From Turritopsis dohrnii (Eukaryota > Cnidaria > Hydrozoa > Anthoathecata > Oceaniidae): a DNA stretch of 64,000 bases. Both the position numbers and the translations under genes were made by a program. The stretch is taken from the NCBI GenBank assembly GCA_027922465.2, contig BQMF02000043.1:124001-188000 (forward strand), given 5' to 3'. The notes below the pieces were generated by a model. The model was not told the origin of the DNA. It did no database searches and saw only the letters and a list, made by a program, of their open reading frames with translations. Shown piece after piece: positions 23,784-35,385 of this stretch. The first letter of the stretch is position 1. The number at the start of each line of letters is the position of its first letter.

Positions 23784-24337
23784 CTAGTATCTCGCGTAAA
23801 AGTTTTTTACGACTTTAATTTCGAAAAGAATCTGCCGACGTACGACGCGTTCCCGTGTGTGTACCCCGTGATGAAAATTTTAATAACGGAATTGGAAATG
23901 GAAAGTGTACCCATGCTGTAGAGCTTGAAAAACTGATCAAAAAAATATATGGGATCCTTTCGCTACGATCAACCTTTGCAGAGATATCAGCGATCAAAGA
24001 TTGTGATGACGTCGTAGCCGCAGTACCAAATAAAATTTAGGTTCAAATGTTGCGTCACCCGTATCGCCGACCCTTAAAAACGTCAGTTATTCCTATTGGT
24101 TCTCTAGATATTTCCCCAAAAACGTCGCGTTCGATTGGGGATGCAATGCAATGAATCCCCCGTGATAAGGTAAAAGAAACTGACGTCACGCCGCGTGCTA
24201 TTATACTAATTGTCAATTATCAATGGTCTAACGAAAAAATGACCAAGATTAAGAAGATTTTGACCGTAAATTTTAAAACAACACAACACTCTCTAAAATA
24301 AAAGTGGTATGCACGATTGCGAATTAGTATAAGTAGA
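23784..24337 (-). mobile_element. Non-autonomous Helitron H2
   Basis: The minus-strand 3' end CTAG lies at 23784-23787, behind the hairpin-forming CGTAAAAAACTTTTACG. The 5' end TCTACTTATACTAATTCGC (reading down from 24337) abuts the next unit. The body has the family words GACGTCGTAGCCGCAGTACC and TTCCCCAAAAACGTCGCG. It has no coding capacity. Confidence 0.7.
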
Positions 24338-24905
24338 CCAGTAACTCGCGTAAAAGTTTTTTACGGCTCTATTTTCGAAAAGGATGTGCAAAAATCCTGC
24401 GTTTCCGTGTGCGAACCCCGTGACGAAAATTTCAATTACGGAATCGGGACTGCAAAGTGTGTCCATGTTGTAGAGCTTGAAAAACTGTCAAATAAATGTA
24501 TGGGATCGTTTCGCTACGATCAACCGTTGCAGAGATATCGTCGATCAAAGATTTTAATGATGTCATAGCCGCAGTACCAAAAAAATTAAAATAAATTTTA
24601 GGCCCAAATGTTGTGTCACCCCATCACCCGTATCGCGGACCCTTAAAAACGTAAGTTATCCCTATTGGTTCTCGAGATATTTCCCCAAAAACGTCGCGTT
24701 CGATTGGTGATGCAATGCAATGATTCCCCGTGATATACTAAAATGAAACTGACGTCACGCCGCGTGCTATTATACTTATTGTCAATTATCAGTGGCCTAA
24801 CGAAAAAATGACCACGATTAAGAAGATTTTGACCGTAAATTTTAAAACAACACAACACTCTCTAAAATAAAAGTGATATGCACAACGCGGATTAGTATAT
24901 ATAGA
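24338..24905 (-). mobile_element. Non-autonomous Helitron H3
   Basis: The 3' end is CTGG on the minus strand (CCAG in plus), a CTRR-type terminus, with the stem CCGTAAAAAACTTTTACG. The 5' end TCTATATATACTAATCCGCG finishes at 24905 and touches H4 directly. Body nearly collinear with H2. Confidence 0.7.
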
Positions 24906-25322
24906 CTAGTAACCCAGGTAAAATTTTTTACCAAATCTAACTTCGAAAACGATCAAATATCGCGTGTCAAATATCGCGTTCTGCCCCGTGACGAAACTTT
25001 TAATTACGGATTCGTGACTTAAAAGTGTACCTATGTTGTAGAGCTCGAAAAACTGATCAAAAAAATGTACGGGATCGTTCCGCTACGATCAACCGTTGCA
25101 GAGATATCGTCGTTCAAAGATTTTAATGACGTCATATCCGCAGTACCAAATAAAATTTTGACCCAAATTTTGTGTCACCCCCTCACCCGTATCGCAGACC
25201 CCAAAAACGTCAGTTATCCCTATTGGTTCTGGAGATATTTCCCCAAAAACGTCGCGTTCGATTGGGGACGCAATGCAATGATTCCCCGTGATCATAAAAA
25301 AACTGACGTCAAATATTTTAAA
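24906..25322 (-). mobile_element. Non-autonomous Helitron H4, 5' truncated
   Basis: The minus-strand 3' end CTAG (24906-24909) is followed by the usual stem and body. The 5' third is missing: after AACTGACGTCA the sequence switches to AATATTTTAAA, and the first plus-strand Helitron unit starts. The two arrays therefore meet with their 5' sides together. Confidence 0.65.
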
Positions 25323-26402
25323 TCTATATATTAATAGCCGATTCTCTGTCTGTCTGTCTGTCTGTCTGTTTGTTTGTAAGTCACGCAAAATGGTAGATTG
25401 AGTTGTGAGCGAAATTATTTCTTTTTTTGTGTGCGACGTGAGTTCGAAGCAAATACATTGCAAACCCAATCGAATGTGACTTTTTTTTGGCTGATGAACT
25501 AATAGGAATAACGTTTTGTTTTTATCATTATTGTTAGTTTTATATTCCACATTGACTTGGCTTTGAAAACAGTACATCAACTAAATACAAAGAAACTAAC
25601 TGATTAAACATTTTGGACAAAAAGCAGCAGTGGCAGAACGTGGCAGCATATGTTCGGTTTGCCACTAACTCTTGCCTGACTGTCTGAGACGGGTGAACTT
25701 TTTTTTTGAGCAATCAAAATGTTTAAAAACCGATAGGTAAATAAAATAAAACATAATGTTCATAAAACAAATTGTTTTTTTTTTGCTTTTCTTTTAATAA
25801 ATTAATTTCTTCTTTTAATTGTTAAGCGTTCTGATCGAACGTTTTTTTATTCTATTTATTCATTTAGCACGTGCCTTTTTTCTCTCCTCCGTGTGAACTT
25901 TTTAAGAAGAGAAACCATTTTCCCCCTGTTTGATAGCACCCATGTTAGAGCGCGTAACGTTTTTAAAACAAAAGCTAATAAAAAGTTTTTTTCTCTCTAC
26001 GTTTTGAGTGCATTGTTGTACTGATCAACGATTGTTTTAAAAAATAAATAACACATGAAATTTGGGTTTTTTTGGAACCATTGTAAACTGATATTTGATA
26101 TTTGATTTCGAATCTGCCTCTAGGATAACTGAAGTTTTTTCAGGTCCGCGATACAGGCGATGGGGTGACAAAAAATTTGGGTCTAATTTTTTTGGGAGGG
26201 GTCTGTGACGTCATCAAAATCTTTGAAGAATGATATCTCTGTAACGGTTGATCGCAGCAGAACGATCCCATACATTTTTTTAATCAGTTTTTCGAGCTCT
26301 ACAACATGGTAACACTTTCGGTTGCCAATTCCTTAATTTTATTTTTCGTGAAGTCAACGCATGCTGAACATGGGCGGCGAGCGACGCCGCCTTGGCGGCT
26401 AG
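25323..26402 (+). mobile_element. Tandem Helitron unit P1
   Basis: The 5' end TCTATATATTAATAGCCGAT follows an A. The 3' end is the stem-loop GGCGGCGAGCGACGCCGCC, then TTGGCGG and CTAG (26399-26402), the Helitron pattern of a hairpin about 10 nt before CTRR. A (CTGT)n tract follows the 5' end. The left half is shared with P3 and P4. The right half (ccgcgatacaggcgatgggg ... ctctacaacatgg) is homologous, in reverse complement, to the H1-H4 bodies. Confidence 0.8.
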
Positions 26403-27070
26403 TCTATATATTAATAGCCGATTCTCTGTTTGTCCGTTTGTCTGTTACGCAAAATGGTAGATGTGAACTGCGAAAGAGAGTCATCAATGTAAGATCACAC
26501 ATAAATTATTTCTCTTCTTGTGCGCGACGTCAGTGTGAAACCATTGTATTGGAGAATTGAAAGAAATCTCCGACAGAAATACATATTCAAGAATCTAAAT
26601 CGAAGTTTCAAGTACAAATCGAATTAATCGAGTTTATTTCTTGTCCAAAATGTTTTGTATATGTAAATTGACGCTTTGTATTATATTTTACAGAAAAAAC
26701 TTTTGATGTTGCATTGTATTGAGACCCTAATCGAATGCGACGTTTAGGGAAAATTATCTCGATAACCAATAGGGATAACTGACGTTTTATGGGGTCCGCG
26801 ATACAGGTTATGGGGTGACGAAAAAATTTAGGCCAAATGTTTTTTTGCGACGGGTGTGTGACGTCATCAAAATCTTTGATCGACGATATCTCCGTAACGG
26901 TGCGTCATAGACATATGATCCCATACATTTTCTTGCTCAGAATTTCGAGCTCTACAAGATGGTGACACTTTGTATTGTCAATTCCTTAATTCCATATTTC
27001 GTGAACTCTTTGGGAGGTGACACAACGCAGGCTGAACCTGGGCGGCGAGCGACGCCGCCTTGGCGGCTAG
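26403..27070 (+). mobile_element. Tandem Helitron unit P2
   Basis: Begins TCTATATATTAATAGCCG directly after the CTAG of P1, and ends with the same GGCGGCGAGCGACGCCGCC hairpin and CTAG at 27067-27070. 668 bp. The central part again matches the H-type body (GTCCGCGATACAGGTTATGG, TCATCAAAATCTTTGATCG). Confidence 0.8.
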
Positions 27071-27934
27071 TCTATATATTAATAGCCGATTCTCTGTCTG
27101 TCTGTCTGTCTGTTTGTTTGTAAGTCACGCAAAATGGTAGATTGAGTTGTGAGCGAAATTATTTCTTTTTTTGTGTGCGACGTGAGTTCGAAGCAAATAC
27201 ATTGCAACCCCAATCGAACGTGACTTTTTTTGGCTGATGAACTAATAGGAATAACGTTTTGTTTTTATCATTATTGTTAGTTTTATATTCCACGTTGACT
27301 TGGCTTTGAAAACAGTACATCAACTAAAAACAAAGAAACTAAGTGATTAAACATTTTGGACAAAAAGCAGCAGTGGCAAAACGTGGCAGCATGTGCGATT
27401 TGCCACTATCTCTTGCCTGACTGTCTGAGACGGGTGAACTTTTTTTTTGAGCAATCAAAATGTTTAAAAACCGATAGGTAAAAAAAGAGTATTATATCAA
27501 AACAAAATGTGTTTTTTTTTTTTTTTTTTTTTTGCTTTTCTTTTAACAAATTAATTTCTTCTTTTAATTGTTAAGCGTTCTGATCGAACGTTTTTTATTC
27601 TATTTATTCAATTAGCACGTGCCTTTTTTCTCTCCTCCGTCGTGATGTTTTTAAGAAGAGAAACTATTTCTTCCTTACGTTTGATAGCATCCATGTTAGA
27701 GTGGGTAACTTTTTTAAAACAAAACCTAATAAAAAGTTGAAGTTTTCTTTCTCTACATTTTGAGTGTATTGTTACACTGATAAAAGATTGGTTTTATCAG
27801 AGGTTGTGACTTCGAATATGCTTCTGGTTGAACACAAGTTGTACGAGCCGTTTATAAGGAAATTTGACGTTTATTGATACAGTGATACAGAGCATGTGAA
27901 CATCGGCGGCGAGCGACGCCGCCTTGGCGGCTAG
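27071..27934 (+). mobile_element. Tandem Helitron unit P3
   Basis: Same 5' and 3' termini as P1 and P2, with CTAG at 27931-27934. The left and middle parts are almost identical to P1 (TTTGGCTGATGAACTAATAG, GGACAAAAAGCAGCAGTGGC). The right part (ggttgtgacttcgaatatgc ... gatacagtgatacag) differs from P1/P2 and is shared with P4. A pure T run lies near 27511-27532. Confidence 0.8.
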
Positions 27935-28792
27935 TCTATATATTAATAGCCGATTCTCTGTTTGTGCGTTTGTTTGTTTGTTTGTAAGTCACGCAAAATG
28001 GTAGATTGAGTTGTGAGCGAAATTATTTCTTTTTTTGTGTGCGACGTGAGTTCGAAGCAAATACATTGCAACCCCAATCGAACGTGACTTTTTTTGGCTG
28101 ATGAACTAACAGGAATAACGTTTCGTTTTTATTATTTTGTTAGTTTTATTTTCCACGTTGACTTGGCTTTGAAAACAATACATCAACTAAATACAAAGGA
28201 ACTAACTGATAAAACATTTTGGACAAAAAGCAGCCGTGGCAGAACGTGGTAGCATCTCGGTTTGCCAGTGTATCCTAACGTATCCTTGCCTGACTGTCTG
28301 AGACGGGTGAACTTTTTTTTCGAGTAATCAAAATGTTTAAAAACCTATAGGTAAAAAAAGATATCATAAAGCAAAATATTTTTTTTTGCTTTTGTCATAA
28401 TAGTTGTCTTTAATCGATTTCTTTTAATCTATTTTATTTTATATCAGATCGAACGTTTTTTTTATTCACTTGATTCATTTAGCACGTGCCTTTTCTTCTC
28501 TCCTCCCGTGTGATCTTTTTAAGAAGAGAATCCATTTCCCCCTTACGTTTGATAGCACCCATGTTAGAGCGCGTAACTTTTTTTTAAACAAAAGTTAATA
28601 AAAAGTTGAAGTTTTCTCTCTATACGTTTTGAGTGTATTGTTACACTGATAAAAAATTGGTTTTACCAGAGGTTGTGACTTCGAATCTGCTTCTGGTTGT
28701 ACGAGCCGTTTATAAGGAAATTTGACGTTTATTGATACAGTGATACAGAGCAGGTGGACATGGGCGGCGAGCGACGCCGCCTTGGCGGCTAG
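27935..28792 (+). mobile_element. Tandem Helitron unit P4
   Basis: Last unit of the plus-strand array. TCTATATATTAATAGCCG starts directly after the CTAG of P3. The 3' hairpin and CTAG (28789-28792) are followed by T, the expected 3' flank for Helitron insertion between A and T. Content matches P3 in its right part and P1/P3 in its left part. Confidence 0.8.
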
Positions 28793-28998
28793 TATTTATA
28801 ATTTCTTTATGATTTTTCTTTTTGCTCACCAACGAATACAATATTTTTACATGAGTTAGTCATAAATAAACAATTTCTAAAGTGGTAAAGTGTTTTGATA
28901 AATAATATTAACGCTCGTCTTCATGATGTTCATTGTTTATTCTCGACCCTTTCGTACACAGATTGGACCTTTTCAATAGCCTCGCTTATTCCAGGAAG

Positions 28999-29266
28999 GA
29001 ATCCACAGGAAAAGAGAAAGGCGCCGGTAATAACAGAAACTTCCAATGAAGGTGATAGCGAGGTAGTTCAAAAGAAAATGAAGAAGACAGCCATAATGGA
29101 AGAAACGCCTGAAGCTAATGCGGGAACCAAAATAGATTTTGTACTGATCAGGAATATGACATTGAAATTAAAGAATAAAATTATACTACAACCCTTTTAA
29201 TTAGGATTTTTTTCCGACGGCAAAATTGTACCGTCGTGGTATGATGATTTTGATGAATAGTTTCTA
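28999..29266 (+). CDS. Two exon-like pieces of an unrecognised plus-strand gene
   Basis: After an acceptor-like CTCGCTTATTCCAG the frame reads GRNPQEKRKAPVITETSN, then EGDSEVVQKKMKK and EETPEANAG, a Lys/Glu-rich, nuclear-protein-like segment (to about 29130). A second piece follows ACCCTTTTAATTAG (29204): GFFSDGKIVPSWYDDFDE and a stop at 29259. No good donor joins them; between them lies a short alternate-frame piece ending EYDIEIKE-stop. Codons look sensible, but I recognise no family. It may be a decayed gene end, and it runs opposite to the microexons just to its right. Confidence 0.3.
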
Positions 29267-29318
29267 TTAGTGAAAAAGTACATGTAAAATTTGATAATAT
29301 CTATAATGAGAAACATAC

Positions 29319-29336
29319 GTTCTGTGGCTTGAGAGT
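29319..29336 (-). CDS. Candidate 18-nt microexon
   Basis: Minus strand: a strong acceptor (TTTGCTTTTTTATAG) precedes 18 nt reading (D)SQATE in phase 1, then the donor GTATGTTTCT. It lies 85 nt downstream of the 24-nt candidate and has the same phase 1-1. Because it is so short it could be chance; support comes from the neighbours. Confidence 0.35.
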
Positions 29337-29421
29337 CTATAAAAAAGCAAAAACAAAAGGCAATTAAGACATAAATCTCAGGCAAATGCCTTGTTCAGCT
29401 TAAAATCATAAGAGGTATTAC

Positions 29422-29445
29422 CCTTTTTAGATGATGTAGCAATGG
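29422..29445 (-). CDS. Candidate 24-nt microexon
   Basis: Minus strand: the acceptor ACATTCATTTAG, then 24 nt reading (A)IATSSKK in phase 1, then the donor GTAATACC. The donor is less canonical than at the 30-nt exons. Its position after a 30-nt exon repeats the 30/24 order seen at 35715/35386. Confidence 0.35.
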
Positions 29446-29617
29446 CTAAATGAATGTAATAAGAGGATTGAGAAAATTGTGACATATGGATGTAATGAAA
29501 CATCAATAAAAATGTGGAAGTTGGATAATATATTGTTAGTAATCTTCATACACACATTCCAGATTACAAATACTACATTTTAAAACAAATTGAAATGAAT
29601 TCTGATTGAATCCTTAC

Positions 29618-29647
29618 CATTTTCACCACCATTACTAGCTGCAAAAT
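29618..29647 (-). CDS. 30-nt microexon (DFAASNGGEN)
   Basis: Minus strand: the strong acceptor TTTTATTTGTCAG, then 30 nt in phase 1 reading (D)FAASNGGEN, then the donor GTAAGGATTC. It has the same length, phase and donor as the exon at 35715-35744, and the same type of flanking intron (..TTGAATCCTTAC in plus). Part of the proposed microexon gene; function unknown. Confidence 0.5.
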
Positions 29648-30192
29648 CTGACAAATAAAATGAAAATGTGAAACATGGAAACTAAAAATAAAAACTAGAA
29701 GCCTCAGGGCTTGAACAATTTCTGCATCAGGCCTAGAGGAAATAGCTTTAGGCTAATTTTCAAGATATCTGAATGACTATCCATTCTGTTCTTGTTGCTT
29801 ACGTGAGAACAGGTCTATCACAATTCCCAAAATATGACTTATGGTTCACATGAAGGATAAAATAATATTCGATAGAAGTGAACCAAAATCATTTGAAAAT
29901 CAGGGAAAAATCAGGGAAGAATCTGCAAGTAACTGCCAACTTTAATATCAGGACCTTCCAATTGTTCTTTGTGCACACCTTCCAAATTTCGCCAGAAATG
30001 TGAATTTGGTAATATATTTAAGTAAACATTACATGAAATTGTTCATAACTTGCATTAATAGGAGCAGGAGAAACTTGGGCATTTCAAAGATTTTAATCCA
30101 TGACATTTAACAGGATTACAAGAAGATAAAAATTATACATAACTTAAATCAACATAACATACATAACATAAATCTATTTCTACTAAACTCGC
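29648..30192. other. Intron-like sequence of the microexon gene
   Basis: AT-rich; no further exon with the right phase was found. A 12-nt possibility near 29803 (donor GTAAGC) has a poor acceptor and is not called. Confidence 0.35.
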
Positions 30193-30357
30193 CAGTGGCG
30201 GATCCAGAGGTAAGCCACAACTTGTGTAGGAGAGTGTTAGCAATTCAAACATAAAAGAAAAAGGTTCAAATAATCCCATTGATAACATGAACTGAATTCA
30301 TAACTTATGTTAATGCGCTTCTCCACAAGTTGCGACTACACTCTAGATCCTCCACTG
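30193..30357. mobile_element. 165-bp MITE, CAGTGGCGGATC family, copy 1
   Basis: CAGTGGCGGATCCAGAGGT at the left pairs with ACTCTAGATCCTCCACTG at the right, with CTTGTGTAGGAGAG / CTTCTCCACAAG inside. It has exactly the same length as the copy at 58019-58183 and a similar interior. CAGTGGCGGATC-type ends occur in hAT MITEs, but no clear target duplication is visible. Confidence 0.7.
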
Positions 30358-30477
30358 TCTGCATATTACCACTTCTATGGAGTCTATAAATAACACCAAC
30401 GTGCCCGAAGAGACAAATGACACAATAAAACTTTGTTAGAATCTGTATGAAAATGTTCTTTTCGAACATGATATACC

Positions 30478-30870
30478 TTAAGGGGATTTTTTTTTGCGTG
30501 GACTAATTTTTGCGAGCCAAGGTTTGAGAGCGTTTTACGTGGATTAATATTTTCAATTCAGAGCTTCTCAAGGAAAATGTTTGGATTTATATTTGCGAAT
30601 AGGCACAAAGGGCGATGTGTGTACTTTATAATATAGCTTAGAAGTAGCAGCAAAAATCACCATTTCCATGCCAGCCACATTGCAAAACCAATATATAGGT
30701 GCTTGATAAGTACAAGGAAATAGTTAATATGTGAAAGGTACGCAGAGCCAAAAAATGAGCAAATAAAATCATGAAATTTTGCGTGGATTTATTTTCGCGA
30801 ATCGTTTATGTCTTGACGTTTTGCGTGGATTTATTGCAAAACTTAATCCACGCAAAAAAAATCCCCTTAA
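30478..30870. mobile_element. TTAA-flanked hairpin MITE (GCGTGGA family)
   Basis: TTAA-GGGGATTTTTTTTTGC at the left is mirrored by GCAAAAAAAATCCCC-TTAA at the right, followed inward by GTGGA/TCCAC in both arms. GCGTGGATTTATT words repeat inside (30781, 30821). 393 bp, noncoding, related in layout to 8797-9034 and 36529-36615. Confidence 0.7.
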
Positions 30871-32089
30871 CGTATTGTGTCCTAGAACATATTACACTCC
30901 AAATTTTCACAAGGCTTTACTGATCTCATTGTATGTATATAATTGGTTGGATTCTAATCATCATCCAAAGTTTCTTTTCCTCTGACATATATCCAAACTA
31001 AATCATTGTGCCTCCATTGAGCGGTTTGCAGGATTATTTTGAACGATGTCATCTTAAAATCTTTTAAACGTGAATTTAAAACTAGTCAGTTCCACACAAG
31101 TGATAACTTGACCGAGCATTGTACAGTGATGAATAATTTGATACAGTCTGGAATTCCCCAAATTACTCCCTTCTTTAATTTATTACTGCTTTTCAATTCA
31201 TTATGACGTTTCGGAGCCAGAAAAACAGTTTTATAAGACACATCGTTCACCAATATCTTGCACATGTTTATACTTTCAGTATGTATGTTTGGGTCAATTC
31301 ATTCACTGAGATTTGTGCTGCAATGACAATTTCATTTGTTTGTTTTTTTTCAATATCTTCAACTTTCGGTGTAATATTTATTAAATGAAAAGAACATGTT
31401 TCATGCATTTATTGATAAGATGTATTCACCAGTAATGTTGATACTACATACTTCTGCTGTGATATTGAAAGTTTTTTTCACAACTAAGTTTCGTTTACTA
31501 TCAAACCTTCACCTTCTTTTTCAAGAATGTTTCCCAGAGTCAGCTAAACATCAATATTTCCTCCATAAGTAATGTTCTCATGATTATATTTCGATTGCAA
31601 TAGTAGACAAGATGCCCTTACGGCCAGAAGGATTTCTGCAAAATCAGCTGAAGTATGAAAATGGAAGACTAACAATAACATTCTTGAAACTTGAAAGATT
31701 TTGAATGATTGAACAATACAATACAACATTGACTGCTGCTCAGTGTAGACTGCACACAGCAGGTGGGGATTGTGACACACAAATTAAAATGAGATTTGTT
31801 ATTGAAATTTTGAAGTTAAATATGTTCAAACAGCTGGCCAAAGGTGTGCTACCAGTGAAAATTTTCATGACTAAATTATTTGAAATTATATGTTGACTCT
31901 TTTGAATGTTTGAATGAGAGTGAGAAATGTAAAAAGTACTTTTATAATTACATAAACAATACACAAATTACATATAAAAGATACGCATGACATAACAATC
32001 AACCCAAAATGACCTAATTTAATCTAACACAATAGAAGAAAAGTTTATAAAAATTCTTTTAGAAATTCGAAAAGGTTGAATGATCTTTA
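30871..32089. other. Intron-like or intergenic sequence
   Basis: No supported gene. A degenerate exon-like match to the 29618 microexon (GATTTTGCAGAAATCC before GTAAGG) lies on the minus strand near 31620-31645, but its length (26 nt, or 14 nt) is not a multiple of three. I read it as a decayed copy at most. Confidence 0.35.
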
Positions 32090-33260
32090 CAAGGCATGCC
32101 GAAAGTGTACTATGTAAAACTTTATTGCATATATACATCTGAATGACATGAAACATTGTTTATTTTGGGTATACAACATACGATTAAGTTTATATTGATC
32201 TTTTCTGATATCACAGTGATTACGTATGAAAATCATGTAATATGCTTTAAACATTTGATATGTACTTCCAATCTTCTTAATTACATACAAACAGAATTCC
32301 CAATGTTGCAAATACAAAAAATAATCAAAGATCTTCATCATTAAAAGTATATGCTCTATAAATTTATACCAAAATTTACCAAAATTTTGTATTGTGTTAC
32401 TCATAGTACAGTAATTTGAATTTATACACAGAACATTTCAATTTGCCAGGACGATGATCAGGGCTACATTACAAAACAAAACGCGATTATAGAAAGAACA
32501 TCAACAAACAAATCAACAAACATAACATAATAATAAATACGTATTTTATACTGACGCTCGACCCACACACAAGCCACATACAAACAGGAACTAATTCACA
32601 ACAGATAACATGAGCAAATAAAAACGTTCAACTACAAAGAAACATATCAACTGTGACTAACAATACAATACGACATTAACACTACATACACGGGTCCACA
32701 CAGCACGTAAAAATTGAACACAACATAATTGTTCATTAACAATCGTGATTAGGAAGATCATTCGTAAATGGGGGCATTGTCAGTATATCTTAGCTAAACA
32801 ATCATCAAGCAAAAGTGGTGCAGAGCTGAGGAGAAAAAGGTGTTAAAGTATTACAACCCAAACAAGAAACAAAAAAATTCTTTCGTATCTAGAAAGGCTT
32901 AAACATTGAAACATTTTCCCCTAATACAAACACATAGCTCTTTGACTCAAAACTTCTGAAGTTGCAACTTTTTAGTTAGAAAAGAATTATCACACTACAG
33001 TTATTAAGTGTACGTACTCCCCAGAGCTTCATGAAAGCATAATTGACACTACAAAAACTTTAAACTATATATACCACCAGACCTATATTTATTAACATCT
33101 GAATGAAAAATACTTACTTTATTTTGGAATAAAGTATACAGAATAATGTTAAGTGTACATTGATCATTTCTGATTTCAAAGTAATTACGTGAGTATATCA
33201 TATAGCTACATACTTCAAACATTAAAGATTGCTATCAATCTTCCTAATTACCAATGGACT
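32090..33260. repeat. Diverged direct duplication, about 960 bp apart
   Basis: 32110-32290 (ACATCTGAATGA ... TTGATCTTTTCTGATATCA ... CCAATCTTCTTAATTAC) recurs in the same orientation at 33095-33255 (ACATCTGAATGA ... TTGATCATTTCTGATTTCA ... TCAATCTTCCTAATTAC). It is an intron-scale tandem duplication, in keeping with the duplicated microexon unit to the right. No exon is evident in it. Confidence 0.5.
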
Positions 33261-34225
33261 AATTTCAAACAAAACAGTAAACACAAATTTTGATCATGAA
33301 AAATACAAAACTGAAAGTTGAATGTTTTTTACAGGATGTGAAGTGTTTCGAATTATATATCAAAATTAGGAAGGCTGTCCATAATTATAGACATTGATAA
33401 CCTAAAAACTACTGATCACCGACAAAAAACAATACTGCATTTCAAAGCATTATACAAGCACATAAGCTTAAAATATAGCTAGAGTGAAACATTAGCTAAA
33501 GATATAAAAGGTGATGCTGAGCAGGCAGACATTTGGAGCTGAGATGGAACTTAAGCTGAGCTGTACGCATCATGAGCTTAAAAAACATTACAGCCCACAT
33601 TTGAAACGAACATTGATCTTTTTTTAGAAAAAATCTCAGACATTAGTCACAAAAACATTCTATTTATAAAACGAAACGAAAAATCTCCATTGAATCATAA
33701 TAATATAATGTAAGATAATAATAAATTACTGCTACAAATTTTATTCTTCGTCTTCAGTTTTGGAAATGTGCTTCTAATTCTACTGACTAAAGCTGCTTTG
33801 GGATCCTTTTGGTTGGTTATTTGTTGTGAGTTTCTTCTTCGACTGAAATGCGTGACTTTGACTTTGGCTTCGTGTAAACATTCGCACGAGATTTCAAAAA
33901 ACCGCTAGGTTTGGACAGCAGAAAAAAAAAACGAAAAACAAAGCCGGTTTTAAAGTATTTCTTGCTTTCGCAGAAATCCAATAAAGTCTTAAAATTCTTC
34001 TTCAAAGCTTCTTCTACATCTACAACTTTGAGGGTAGCCTCAAAACATAAAACAAATCGGTTCGAGAACGTGTTCGGTGTGCATATTTTACTGACTTTTT
34101 AAAGAAATTTTAAAGATATTTGAATTGGGAAGTTTTAAATATAAAACGGCTAAAATAACTTCTAAAATAATTTCAAAAGTATAAAAAGCTTTATATTTTT
34201 ATGAATTAATATTGAAAGTGGCCTT
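33261..34225. other. Unassigned sequence with one coding-like patch
   Basis: On the minus strand 33817-33900 reads FLKSRANVYTKPKSKSRISV before a stop, and an adjacent frame (33835-33720) reads DPKAALVSRIRSTFPKLKTK. Both are basic and look coding-like, but they are in different frames with no splice support. I do not call a gene. Confidence 0.3.
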
Positions 34226-35036
34226 TTTACGGTAGCAGCGAAAGCGAATACCGTATTAAAACACCCTTGGACTCCTACTACTACTCCTACTACTACTACT
34301 ACTCCGGCCGAAACGGCAGTTTTTAGCCTACGATTTAGAGTATGCGAGTCCCTACTAAAAACTCAATATACATTCTAATGAACGAACGCAGCCTTTTTGA
34401 ATTTTCGAAGGTTTTCAATCACATACATTTAAAATACGTTTTCTTTGATATTTTATCACTTAATTGATGAAGGAATGGATATTAATCAAATAGGTCTACA
34501 TAAAACTGGGACTTTTAGTTACTTTTATGGTACTGAATCAATGAACTTTGGCACTTGAAAATAGATATGTTTTTCGTGTCGGTAAAGCACAGATCAGACT
34601 TTCTTATTACTTTCTACGTTTGTTAGCTATCTGTTTTGTCTTTGAACATCAAGGTTTTCAAAAATCGAGTTAAAAAAAGGCAGTTATCTGTTTGAATTCA
34701 TTTTCGGTTTCAAAAAATTATAATTCAAAACATACATTTTTTTTTTCGAAGAAACGCGTTTTTTTTTCTACATAAGCTCTTATAAAAAAAACGTACGTTA
34801 TAAACAGCTCATGCATGTATAATTCTTTTGTCTTCTAATAAATTAAATTGCTGGTGTGTTGCGATTAGACCCTATTTACACGAGTTAGTAATTTTAAACA
34901 TTATAATATCGTTTATGCCTGTTTTCCACCAGTAAGATATCTCAAGAAATAACATTTACAGAACGTTTAAGAACTTTAAGTAAAATTTCAAATTTAAAAG
35001 TATTCTTGTGGCAAGTACTTTTGCTGCTACCGTTTT
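34226..35036. mobile_element. Putative TIR element with a (TAC)n tract
   Basis: TTTACGGTAGCAGCGAAAGCG (34226) and its inverted mate ACTTTTGCTGCTACCGTTTTG (35016) bound about 810 bp. A (CTA)n microsatellite lies at 34271-34302, next to the left end. No transposase and no obvious target duplication. Confidence 0.45.
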
Positions 35037-35385
35037 GCGCCATCTGGCTCTTGTTGTATTACATTTTGCATATAGTTTTTGGGTCTGTCACTAACTATTC
35101 TGAATAAACAAACAATCCGAAATCCGGAACGGACTTTCCGAAAACGACAAAAAACTGTTACGGAGAGAGATAGATAGAATGTATAAATTAAACAATTTCC
35201 TTCACTAAGGCGCGGAAATTGAATAAGATGATTTACTTCTCAAATCTTTGAATGAAACAAAAATACTGCCTACTTCCAGCTATTGACGACGATGATAATG
35301 CAACTAAATGAAATGCAATAAAGCGATTGTAAAAGTTAAAACATGTGGCACTAACAATGGAACATTAATGTGTAACAGCTCTTAC

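Noticed and set aside
25345..25378. CRISPR-like repeat from the TCTG/TTTG tract
   Set aside because: It is a simple tetranucleotide tract inside a Helitron 5' end, without spacers.
29803..29815. A 12-nt microexon with donor GTAAGC
   Set aside because: The acceptor (GGAATTGTGATAG) lacks a pyrimidine tract, and a 12-nt match is too likely by chance.
31620..31646. A microexon related to the 29618 exon
   Set aside because: Lengths allowed by its splice-like sites (26 or 14 nt) are not multiples of three, unlike all the others.
33720..33900. Basic coding-like peptides on the minus strand as an exon
   Set aside because: Two different frames with stops and no splice sites; kept only as a note in the feature list.
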